Shown here: in pieces, positions 57,665 to 64,000 of the stretch
Numbering within the stretch: position 1 is the stretch's first letter
Layout of the letters: the number at the start of each line of letters is the position of its first letter
Source of the DNA: Rhizobium sp. GN54
GTDB lineage: Bacteria > Pseudomonadota > Alphaproteobacteria > Rhizobiales > Rhizobiaceae
DNA: 64,000 nucleotides
Assembly: GCF_021026345.1 (NCBI RefSeq)
Contig: NZ_JAJNCZ010000002.1
Location: forward strand, 186,001 to 250,000
Reading direction: 5' to 3'
The notes under the pieces: generated by a model
What the model was told of the DNA's origin: nothing
What the model saw: only the letters and a program-made list of their open reading frames with translations
Databases searched by the model: none
Translations under genes and position numbers: made by a program

Positions 57665-60600
57665 GTGCTCGCACGTGTGATGTTGGCGATTGGCGGTCTG
57701 GTCGTGCTGGCGCTGTTCGGCGCACTGCTGGCCCCGTATTTCATCGACTGGACGGGATTCCGGCAGGATTTCGAGCGCGAGGCGAGCCGCATCGTCGGCC
57801 GCACCGTCGTCGTCCACGGCAAGGTGGATGCAAGGCTCATCCCCTTTCCCTCCGTCACCCTGCACGACGTCCGCGTCGGCGAGGACGCCGAGGGCGATGC
57901 GGCCGTCACCATTCGCCGGTTCTCGATGGATGCGGAGCTGGCGCCGTTCCTGAGCGGCGAGGCGCTGATCTTCGACATGCGCATCGACGAGCCGAAGGTC
58001 CGCCTGAAGCTGATGGCCGACGGCACGCTCGACTGGGCGCGCGGGCGCAAGTCCGACATTCCGGCCAAGACCGTCGTGCTCGAGAACGTGGCCGTGACCG
58101 GCGGCGAGATCGAGTTCATCGACGAACAGGCCGGCCGCACGCGCCGCATCAGCACCCTCGACGCCAGGATGTCCGCCCGCTCGCTGAACGGGCCCTGGCG
58201 GATCGACGGCCGCGGCGTGCTCGACGGTAACGCCGGCGCCTTCCAGATCTCGACCGGGCAGACCGACGAGCGCGGCATCCTGAAGATGAAGGCCCGCATC
58301 GTCCCCGACCAGATCGGCTTTGCCGTCGATCTCGACGGCGACCTGGAGGTCGTCGATTTCCGGCCGCAGTATCGGGGCACCTTCGCGCTGGGGCAGAAGC
58401 CGGCGGCCGACGGCAAGCCGGTGGCGAACCCGATCCGCGTTGCCGGAGACTTCGAGCTTTCCAACGACCGCCTGCGCGTTCCCCGTTACAATCTCCAGGC
58501 CGGCGATCCGGCGGATCCCTATCTCGTCACCGGGGAGGCGACGCTCGATACCGGCAGGCAGCCGGAGTTCCTGCTGATCGCCGACGGCCAGCAGATCGAC
58601 GTCAGCCGGATCGGCCGCAACGGCGAGCAGGGCAAGACGGGACGGAACGCGCAGACCCCGGCGCGCCAGCGCCTGGAGGGGCTGCTTTCGATCCTGGCGG
58701 ACATACCGGTGCCGCAGGTGCCGGGGCGGGCGAGCCTGAAGCTGCCGGCGATCGTCGTCGGCGACACCACCATTCGCGACGTCATGCTCGACGTGGAGCC
58801 GGACGGCGACGGCTGGACGGTGGCGCGCGGCACCGCGCAGTTTCCCGGCCGCACCACCGTGGACGCGAAGGGGCGGCTGACGCTCAAGGGCACGCGCGCC
58901 TTCGTCGGCGACCTGCTGGTGGCCTCGAATCAGCCGTCCGGCTTTGCCGCCTGGGTCGCCGGTTCGGTGGATCCCGAGATCCGCAGGCTGCGCAGTGCGG
59001 GCTTTGCCGCGGAAGTCCAGCTGACCGACCTGGTCCAGCGTTTCGACAACCTTGAAATCGCCGCCGGCGGCGCGACGCTGAAGGGCCGGATCGAGCGCCT
59101 GTCACCGGCTGACGAGGCGCCCAGCCTTTCGATCCAGCTCGGCGGCGACGCGGTCGAGCTCGAGACGCTCCGGGCCCTGGCAGGGCTCGTGGCTGGCGAG
59201 GCCTCCGCCGACGTGCTGCTTGGCCATTCGATCGCGCTCGACCTGAAGGCCGAGCGGTTCACCGCCTTCGGCGAGGAGGCGCGCACCGTCGATGCGCTGC
59301 TGACGCTGAAGGACGGCGCCCTGAGCGTCAGCCGGCTGGATATCGGCTCGGTTGCCGGTGCGTCCGTATCGGTCAAGGGGCAACTCGGCGGCACGCTGGC
59401 CCTGCCCTCGGCGGGGCTGGACCTGTCGATGCGGGCAGAGCAGATGCGGCCGGTCATGGAGATGCTCGAACGGCACCTGCCTGCGCATCCGGCTCTCGCG
59501 CGCCTCGTCGCGAGCGCCGGCTACTATGACGACGCCGACCTGAAGATGACGCTGGCCCTGCCGGGCAACCGCAACGGGCCGATCGGCCTGATCCTGTCCG
59601 GAACGGCCAATGGCGGGCGCGTCGAGGCGCGGGCCTCCGTCGGCGAATTCGGCGACTTCCTCTCGGGCGGCAATTTCGAGGCCGAGGCGACCCTCACAAA
59701 TCCGCGGACGGTGGTGCTGGCCGGCCAACTCGGCCTCCAGCCGCTGCCGTTCGACGGCGAGGCGGACGGCACCGTCGCGATCAAGGTCGCGCAGCCCGCA
59801 GCCGGTGCGGCCGCCGATCTCGATTTTGCCTTTACGACGGCCGGCACCTCCATCACGGCGGAGGGAACGGCGAACCTTTCGGCGGAGCATTTCCTCCAGG
59901 GCGAGCTGGGCCTGTCGGCCGAAGCCGGCGACATCGAGCCCTATCTGATGATGAACGACATCGTGCTGCCGCAGACCGGCACCGGCCTTCCGGTGGCGTT
60001 GAAGGCGAGGGCGATCGTCGACGCCGGCACGGTCCGCCTTGCCGACATCGCGGGCACGGTCTACCGTAACGGCGTCTCGGGCGAGCTTGTGTTCGATCGG
60101 TCGGCCGAGATCCCCAAGGGGACGGGCAGCCTGACCTTCGACACCGTCGATCTCGGATGGCTTGCGGAAGCGGTCCTCGGTCCCGTCGATGACCTGGAGG
60201 GGCTCGGGTTCAGCCGTGCCGCGATCGGCAGCCCGGCACGCGAGAACGCCGACTTCCGGCTGCGGCTTGCCGCCGGCCGGTTCTGGACGGGGCTCTATGG
60301 CCCGGTCGAGAATTTCGCGGCGAGGCTCGCCTGGACCGGCGGCGACCTGGCGCTGGAGGAAATCGGCGGCGACTGGCTCGGCGGCAGGGTCGGCGGCCGG
60401 CTGAAACTGGCGAATGCCGGAGCCAACGGTCTTCTGGAGGCGCGGGTGACGCTCGCGGGTGCGGCGCTTTCGCAGCTCGTCTGGAGCGGCGAGGGCGGAC
60501 CGGTGGCAGAGGGCAAGGCCTTCGTGAACCTGGCGCTGGACGCTTCCGGCGCGAGCATCGCCGACATGGTATCGGCGGCGAGCGGCTCGGGCGAGGCGCA

Positions 60601-61396
60601 ACTCGAGGACTTGCGGCTGCGGGGGATCAAGAGCGGCGGTTTCGCTGCGATCCTTTCTGCGGCGGACGCGATCGACGGCGAGATCGGCGTCGGCAGCGTC
60701 GAGGCGATCGCGCGCGAGCAGGCGCTCGGCGGCGACGTCTCGCTCGGCACCGTCAACATCCCGTTCACGATCGCTTCGGGCCGGGTGCGGGCCGATACGA
60801 TCACAGGCGCCGACGGGGCGGCGAACTTCAACGGTGCCGCCGAGATCGGCCTGGCCGAGCGGACCTTGCAGGGCCAACTCCTGATGCGCCTGCGGGCCGG
60901 CGAGGAGGCGATGACCGGCGGCGAGCCCGAAGTGGCGCTCGTCTTCGAGGGGCCGCTTGCCGCGCCGCGGGTGCGCCTGGATGCGCAGCCGCTGACCAAC
61001 TACCTCTCGCTCCGTCGCTTCGAGCGCGAGCGGCGGCGGGTGGAGATATTGCAGTCGAGCATGCTGGAAAAGCAGCGGCTGCGCCGCGAGGCGGCGCTCT
61101 ATCGCTCGCGCGCCGAGCAGAGGGCGGCGCTGGCCGAAGCCATGCGCCTGCAGATGCTGGAGGAGGAGCGCCGGCGCGAGGCGGCGCGGCTGGAGATCGA
61201 ACGCCAGCGGGCTGCGGAGCGCGCGAGGCTGGAGGCGGAGCGCCGGGCCGCGGAGAAGCAGGCCGCGGAGAGGCGGCAGCAGGCCGAGCCCGAGGGCGGA
61301 TTCCGTGTCGCTCCCGAGGAGGGCGTCGTGCGCGAGCCGTTGCCGCCGGTCAGCGGCCAACGCCTCAATTTCGATTCGCTTCCCGGGGTGAATTGA
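57665..61396 (+). CDS. Very large AsmA-family protein
   Basis: A 1243-residue inner-membrane-anchored protein. One N-terminal helix (LAIGGLVVLALFGALLAPYF) is followed by an AsmA domain (DWTGFRQDFEREASRIVGRT, LHDVRVGEDAEG) and a long periplasmic body of beta-rich repeats. The C-terminus is an Arg/Glu/Ala-rich coiled coil (about 1110-1200) with a Pro-rich end. AsmA-like proteins are bridge-like lipid-transfer proteins between inner and outer membrane in Gram-negatives. The start is GTG 57665; ATG 57680 is an alternative. Confidence 0.9.
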   Translation: MLARVMLAIGGLVVLALFGALLAPYFIDWTGFRQDFEREASRIVGRTVVVHGKVDARLIPFPSVTLHDVRVGEDAEGDAAVTIRRFSMDAELAPFLSGEALIFDMRIDEPKVRLKLMADGTLDWARGRKSDIPAKTVVLENVAVTGGEIEFIDEQAGRTRRISTLDARMSARSLNGPWRIDGRGVLDGNAGAFQISTGQTDERGILKMKARIVPDQIGFAVDLDGDLEVVDFRPQYRGTFALGQKPAADGKPVANPIRVAGDFELSNDRLRVPRYNLQAGDPADPYLVTGEATLDTGRQPEFLLIADGQQIDVSRIGRNGEQGKTGRNAQTPARQRLEGLLSILADIPVPQVPGRASLKLPAIVVGDTTIRDVMLDVEPDGDGWTVARGTAQFPGRTTVDAKGRLTLKGTRAFVGDLLVASNQPSGFAAWVAGSVDPEIRRLRSAGFAAEVQLTDLVQRFDNLEIAAGGATLKGRIERLSPADEAPSLSIQLGGDAVELETLRALAGLVAGEASADVLLGHSIALDLKAERFTAFGEEARTVDALLTLKDGALSVSRLDIGSVAGASVSVKGQLGGTLALPSAGLDLSMRAEQMRPVMEMLERHLPAHPALARLVASAGYYDDADLKMTLALPGNRNGPIGLILSGTANGGRVEARASVGEFGDFLSGGNFEAEATLTNPRTVVLAGQLGLQPLPFDGEADGTVAIKVAQPAAGAAADLDFAFTTAGTSITAEGTANLSAEHFLQGELGLSAEAGDIEPYLMMNDIVLPQTGTGLPVALKARAIVDAGTVRLADIAGTVYRNGVSGELVFDRSAEIPKGTGSLTFDTVDLGWLAEAVLGPVDDLEGLGFSRAAIGSPARENADFRLRLAAGRFWTGLYGPVENFAARLAWTGGDLALEEIGGDWLGGRVGGRLKLANAGANGLLEARVTLAGAALSQLVWSGEGGPVAEGKAFVNLALDASGASIADMVSAASGSGEAQLEDLRLRGIKSGGFAAILSAADAIDGEIGVGSVEAIAREQALGGDVSLGTVNIPFTIASGRVRADTITGADGAANFNGAAEIGLAERTLQGQLLMRLRAGEEAMTGGEPEVALVFEGPLAAPRVRLDAQPLTNYLSLRRFERERRRVEILQSSMLEKQRLRREAALYRSRAEQRAALAEAMRLQMLEEERRREAARLEIERQRAAERARLEAERRAAEKQAAERRQQAEPEGGFRVAPEEGVVREPLPPVSGQRLNFDSLPGVN

Positions 61397-61434
61397 GGGC
61401 CCGCCGTGCCTGCGCGGGCCGTGCCGAACTCGCC

Positions 61435-61659
61435 TCAGCCGTGGGGATCGCCCTTCCGCTTCAGCGTGTCGAGCACATAGACGCGCAATGCAGAGGACAG
61501 GTTGCTGCCCGGCGGGCGGGCGTCGTCGATTTCGCAGAGCAGTTCGGCAAGCGCCATCTCCCGGGTGGCGGCGATGGCCTTGAGTTCCAGCCAGAATGGC
61601 TCCTCCAGGCTGAAGCTGGTGCGGTGGCCGTGCAGGGTGGCGGAATGCTTGCGGATCAC
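61435..61659 (-). CDS. Ribbon-helix-helix DNA-binding protein
   Basis: A 74-residue protein of the RHH_4 type: a beta strand (TSFSLEEPFWLELKAIAATR), helices LAELLCEIDDARP and NLSSALRVYVLDTLKRK. It is probably a dimeric repressor. The start is a GTG whose first bases overlap the stop of the preceding 42-codon ORF (GTGA), so it is translationally coupled to that reading frame. It is the last gene of the sspB operon. Confidence 0.85.
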   Translation of the reverse strand: MIRKHSATLHGHRTSFSLEEPFWLELKAIAATREMALAELLCEIDDARPPGSNLSSALRVYVLDTLKRKGDPHG

Positions 61660-61784
61660 CGCGTCTCGCTTTCGATCTGGCCGGCTTCGATCTGGCCGCT
61701 TTCGATCTGATCAGGGAGTTCGCGGATCGAACCAGGCAAAGGCCGCAAGTCCCTGATGCGCGGCGCTTTTACGGCTCCGGTCAT
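61656..61784 (-). CDS. Short coupled ORF of 42 codons with GQIE repeats
   Basis: An ORF of 42 codons fits exactly between the DUF4169 and RHH genes. Its ATG overlaps the DUF4169 stop (ATGA, 61781-61784) and its TGA overlaps the RHH GTG. It reads MTGAVKAPRIRDLRPLPGSI, then RELPD and three copies of a QIE(S/A)G-type pentapeptide. Two perfect start-stop overlaps suggest that ribosomes run through it. It may be a real small protein or a coupling device. No homology was available to me. Confidence 0.5.
   Translation of the reverse strand: MTGAVKAPRIRDLRPLPGSIRELPDQIESGQIEAGQIESETR
61671..61709. repeat. 15-bp tandem repeat (2 full copies plus a partial one)
   Basis: TTCGATCTGGCCGGC, TTCGATCTGGCCGCT and TTCGATCTGATC follow each other. 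They encode the QIE repeats of the 42-codon ORF on the minus strand. Confidence 0.85.
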
Positions 61785-61966
61785 TCCGGCTTTTCGATCC
61801 GTCCCTGATCCAGCGACTTCTCGGCCTTGTCGTTCAGGGCGCGGGTAAGGTTCTTTTCCGCCTTGGTGCGGCCGTGGGCGATACGGTTCTGTTCGGCCTG
61901 TCGCTCCTTGTCGGAGCGGGCCTTCTGCTTGCGGAACTGGCGGAGATTGACGACGTCGCCGCTCAT
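61781..61966 (-). CDS. DUF4169-family small protein
   Basis: A 61-residue, highly charged protein (VVNLRQFRKQKARSDKERQA onward) with the DUF4169 pattern NLRxxRKxKxRxxKxxxAxxNRxxxGRTKAEK. It is probably one long helix of unknown role. It starts ten bases after the SspB stop, so the two belong to one operon, and its stop overlaps the next start. Confidence 0.85.
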   Translation of the reverse strand: MSGDVVNLRQFRKQKARSDKERQAEQNRIAHGRTKAEKNLTRALNDKAEKSLDQGRIEKPE

Positions 61967-61976
61967 GCCGCCTCCA

Positions 61977-62501
61977 TCAGTTCTTCTTGCGGAAGGAATC
62001 GAGCGAAACGACGGAACCGCCGGGCTTCTTGTCGCCGTCGTCGCCGGTGGCTGCGGTCTCGCCGTTGCCTTCCGGGGCCTTCTCGAGCGGATAGGCGGTG
62101 ATCTCGGCGGTATCGGCTTCGTCCTCTTCCTCGTCCTCGCCGGCTGCGACGTCGAATTCGAGCTCGAAGCTGACCGAGGGGTCGTAGAAGCCGCGAATGG
62201 CGTTGAAGGGGATCACGAGCTTTTCAGGCGTGTCGGAGAAGGAAAGGCCGATCTCGAACAGGCTCTCGGTGACCTTCAGCTCCCAGAACTGGTGCTGGAT
62301 GACGATGGTCATCTGCTCGGGATACTTGGACTTCAGGTGCTGCGAGATGCGCACGCCCGGCGCGCCGGTGAGGAAGGTGATGAAGAAATGATGATCGCCG
62401 GGGAGGTGGCCCGTTGCCGCCACTTCGCTCAAGACTTTGCGGATGACGCTGCGAAGCGCGTCCTGGGCGAGTATGTCGTAGCGGATGTGGTCTTGCGCCA
62501 T
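61977..62501 (-). CDS. sspB: SspB, adaptor that delivers ssrA-tagged proteins to ClpXP
   Basis: A 174-residue protein of the alphaproteobacterial SspB type. The conserved core has IRYDILAQDALRSVIRKVLSE, HHFFITFLTGAPGVRIS, QHQFWELKVTESLFEIGLSF and LVIPFNAIRGFYDPSVSFEL. An acidic linker (EDEEEDEADTAE) leads to the C-terminal ClpX-binding tail (GGSVVSLDSFRKKN). The start ATG at 62501 begins the core; the open frame is longer. The ssrA gene lies just upstream on the same strand, so tag and adaptor are neighbours. Confidence 0.95.
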   Translation of the reverse strand: MAQDHIRYDILAQDALRSVIRKVLSEVAATGHLPGDHHFFITFLTGAPGVRISQHLKSKYPEQMTIVIQHQFWELKVTESLFEIGLSFSDTPEKLVIPFNAIRGFYDPSVSFELEFDVAAGEDEEEDEADTAEITAYPLEKAPEGNGETAATGDDGDKKPGGSVVSLDSFRKKN

Positions 62502-62699
62502 CAGAGCCCGTCTTTCCTGCTGTTTCACATGTCTGTTCGCATTTTTTTGCCTTTTGCCGAAAACCGGCGCCGGCGTCAAACGCGATCGGCCGTTTCCGGC
62601 CGGTTATTCCTCCAGCATTCCTCCGGCACGCGCCTGCGCGTTCGCCTGCTGCGAGTCATCCCGAATGACAGCTATAAACCATTTCGAAAGAGGGGAGAA

Positions 62700-63050
62700 G
62701 GTGAAGGCTTCTGTTGCCAGGTGCCTTCGGACCCCGCCTTACGGTGCTACCCGCAAGGGCTTGATTTGAAGTGTCGCACCGCCGTTAGGCAGCGAGACGT
62801 GCTTCAGCATAGTTGTCGTTTGCAACTACAATTTTAGCCCGATAACGGTGGTACAATGCCGAGCAAAAAGTCGATCTTTACGCCCTTGTCGATCCTATTT
62901 CGCCCCCATCAAAAGCCGATCCGCGAAAGATCGGTTTTTGGTGGAGGCGCCGGGTACCGCCCCCGGGTCCAATGGGTTTATTACACCGCCCGTTTATTGC
63001 CATAGCTGCACGAGGCAGCAGCAGAGATATAGGCGCTTCCGGGGCCCAAG
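62700..63050 (-). ncRNA. ssrA: Two-piece (circularly permuted) tmRNA
   Basis: The acceptor piece comes first on the minus strand (from about 63050 to 62939). It ends with a T-arm near GGACCCGGGGGCGG and an encoded CCA (62941-62939). A 31-base spacer (62938-62908) with a hairpin follows. The coding piece then starts GGGGGCG at 62907. GGGGGCG pairs with CGCCTCC (62949-62943) in a 7-bp acceptor stem with G-U at the third pair, the alanyl-tRNA synthetase mark. The tag frame at 62823-62785 encodes ANDNYAEARLAA followed by TAA. This is the alphaproteobacterial arrangement. The outer ends (5' of the acceptor piece, 3' of the coding piece) are approximate. Confidence 0.95.
62785..62823 (-). CDS. ssrA tag peptide frame (ANDNYAEARLAA)
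   Basis: Thirteen codons from the resume codon GCA (62823-62821) to TAA (62787-62785). The tag ends in LAA, the ClpX-recognised degron; the ANDNYAE part is the SspB-binding region in alphaproteobacteria. Confidence 0.95.
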   Translation of the reverse strand, partial: ANDNYAEARLAA

Positions 63051-63239
63051 AAAAGGTCTTTGTGACATTTTTTGAGGCAGCCGGACGGTTGAAAACCGGC
63101 TTGCGCGCGGGATTGCGCTTGACTTGCCATCTTTGCGTGAAACACTGCCGCCGTTGACCCTAGAGCAATGAATCCATTCACACATCGGATTGCTCTCATA
63201 TCGACCCGGCCTGCCGGGCCAACTGACAGAGGAGACAGC

Positions 63240-63551
63240 ATGACCGACTATCTGGCAGATGTTCGCAAGTATGACAGTGGCGCCGACGAGGCCGTCGTGA
63301 AGAAGATCGTCAGTCACCTGGGGATCGCGTTGCGCAACCGCGATTCCTCGCTCGTCTCCTGCTCGGACCCTGAGGAACTGGATCGGGTGAAGGAAAAATG
63401 GTGCGGCAAGAAGCTCGGCGTGACCGGCGACGCCGCCGACAAGGCCGTGGAGAAGGTCTGTGCCGCCATGGCCGACGACCGCACGAAGTCGCGCGTCACC
63501 TTCTACTATCTCACCGCCAAGGAACTGGACAAGCTCGGCGCGCTCGCCTGA
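63240..63551 (+). CDS. DUF2853-family protein
   Basis: A 103-residue helical protein with the DUF2853 pattern: DYLADVRKYDSGADEAVVKK, HLGIALRNRDSSLVSC, DPEELDRVKEKWCGKKLGV and YYLTAKELDKLGAL. Function unknown. The ATG at 63240 has AGAGGAG six bases upstream. A CTTGAC hexamer at 63118-63123 could be part of its promoter. It diverges from ssrA. Confidence 0.9.
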   Translation: MTDYLADVRKYDSGADEAVVKKIVSHLGIALRNRDSSLVSCSDPEELDRVKEKWCGKKLGVTGDAADKAVEKVCAAMADDRTKSRVTFYYLTAKELDKLGALA

Positions 63552-63685
63552 GCCGGGCCTTTCAGGTCGCCTGCCGGCCGGTCCTGGCCGGCAGGCCCAA
63601 AAGAACTGGAAACTTCCCTTTTGCCGTTGGTCGCAGGCCGCGCTCGCCCTAGATTAGGAGCGACACCAGAATCGGCGACCGACCC

Positions 63686-64000
63686 ATGAAGCAGTATCTC
63701 GACCTTCTCAGCCACGTGATGACGAACGGCACGAACCGTTCCGACAGGACCGGCACGGGCACGCGCTCGGTCTTCGGCCACCAGATGCGCTTCGACCTGT
63801 CGGAGGGCTTCCCGGTGCTTACGACGAAGAAGCTGCATCTGCGCTCGATCATCCACGAACTGCTGTGGTTCCTGCAGGGAGACACCAATGTCGCCTATCT
63901 GCGCGACAACGGCGTCACCATCTGGGACGAATGGGCCGACGAGAACGGCGACCTGGGGCCGGTCTACGGCTACCAGTGGCGCTCCTGGCCGGCGCCGGAC
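63686..64000 (+). CDS. thyA: Thymidylate synthase ThyA, 5' part
   Basis: The first 105 codons; the gene runs off the right edge. ThyA makes dTMP from dUMP with methylenetetrahydrofolate. The N-terminus shows [80 protein letters not shown] and [11 protein letters not shown], all highly conserved. The catalytic Cys lies beyond the window. Confidence 0.97.
   Translation, partial: MKQYLDLLSHVMTNGTNRSDRTGTGTRSVFGHQMRFDLSEGFPVLTTKKLHLRSIIHELLWFLQGDTNVAYLRDNGVTIWDEWADENGDLGPVYGYQWRSWPAPD

Noticed and set aside
59102-61360. 752-codon open frame opposite the AsmA-like gene
   Set aside because: Shadow frame with no start signal or similarity.
63118-63146. Sigma-70 promoter CTTGAC-N17-AACACT before the DUF2853 gene
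   Set aside because: The -35 fits the rhizobial consensus but the -10 does not, so it is mentioned only in the gene entry.

Overview
The window is a chromosomal segment of a GC-rich alphaproteobacterium, very probably a member of the Rhizobiaceae (order Hyphomicrobiales). The evidence is the long FtsZ (574 codons with a Pro/Ala-rich linker), a circularly permuted two-piece ssrA whose tag reads ANDNYAEARLAA, rhizobial-type dispersed palindromes, an anti-Shine-Dalgarno sRNA of the type described in Rhizobiales, and the gene order around murC-murB-ddl-ftsQAZ-lpxC. Genus and species cannot be fixed from the sequence alone.

Bases 1-17.9 kb hold the division and cell-wall (dcw) cluster: the end of murG, then murC, murB, ddl, ftsQ, ftsA, ftsZ, lpxC, bamD, recN and ligA, many joined by ATGA-type overlaps. 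The cluster is broken between murB and ddl by a palindromic repeat, an opposite-strand metabolite:H+ symporter, a GGDEF protein and an aquaporin. Bases 17.9-28.5 kb hold a PAS-only protein, a DEAD-box RNA helicase, panC-panB (pantothenate), azlC-azlD (branched-chain amino-acid export) and a sulfonate-type ABC transporter followed by a flavin monooxygenase.

Bases 28.7-42.2 kb are mixed housekeeping and envelope genes: aminopeptidase P, a small secreted protein, a structured sRNA with two anti-SD loops, prmA, an FAD monooxygenase, a SCO1-like copper protein, a CheW, nicotinamidase, a CreA-like protein, CutC, an amidase and an L,D-transpeptidase-like protein. A 267-bp MITE-like element with 31-bp inverted ends sits just before the amidase. 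Bases 42.4-44.0 kb carry two unrecognised genes. uvrD/pcrA (44.1-46.8 kb) contains an in-frame insertion of about 65 codons that resembles a dispersed repeat.

Bases 46.9-64 kb hold a second, YkuD-type L,D-transpeptidase lipoprotein, an AhpD-like protein, a cyclase-family protein with a Tat-like signal, an RND efflux pair, a GH114-like polygalactosaminidase fused to RTX repeats, an FAD-linked oxidase, a giant AsmA-like protein, the sspB operon, two-piece tmRNA, a DUF2853 protein and the start of thyA. ssrA and sspB are adjacent on the same strand, linking the tag-encoding RNA to the adaptor that hands tagged proteins to ClpXP. No CRISPR array, rRNA, tRNA, intact insertion sequence or prophage was seen. 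The features most worth a second look are the repeat inside uvrD, the anti-SD sRNA, the RTX-fused GH114 enzyme, the MITE-like element and a 42-codon ORF coupled on both sides in the sspB operon.
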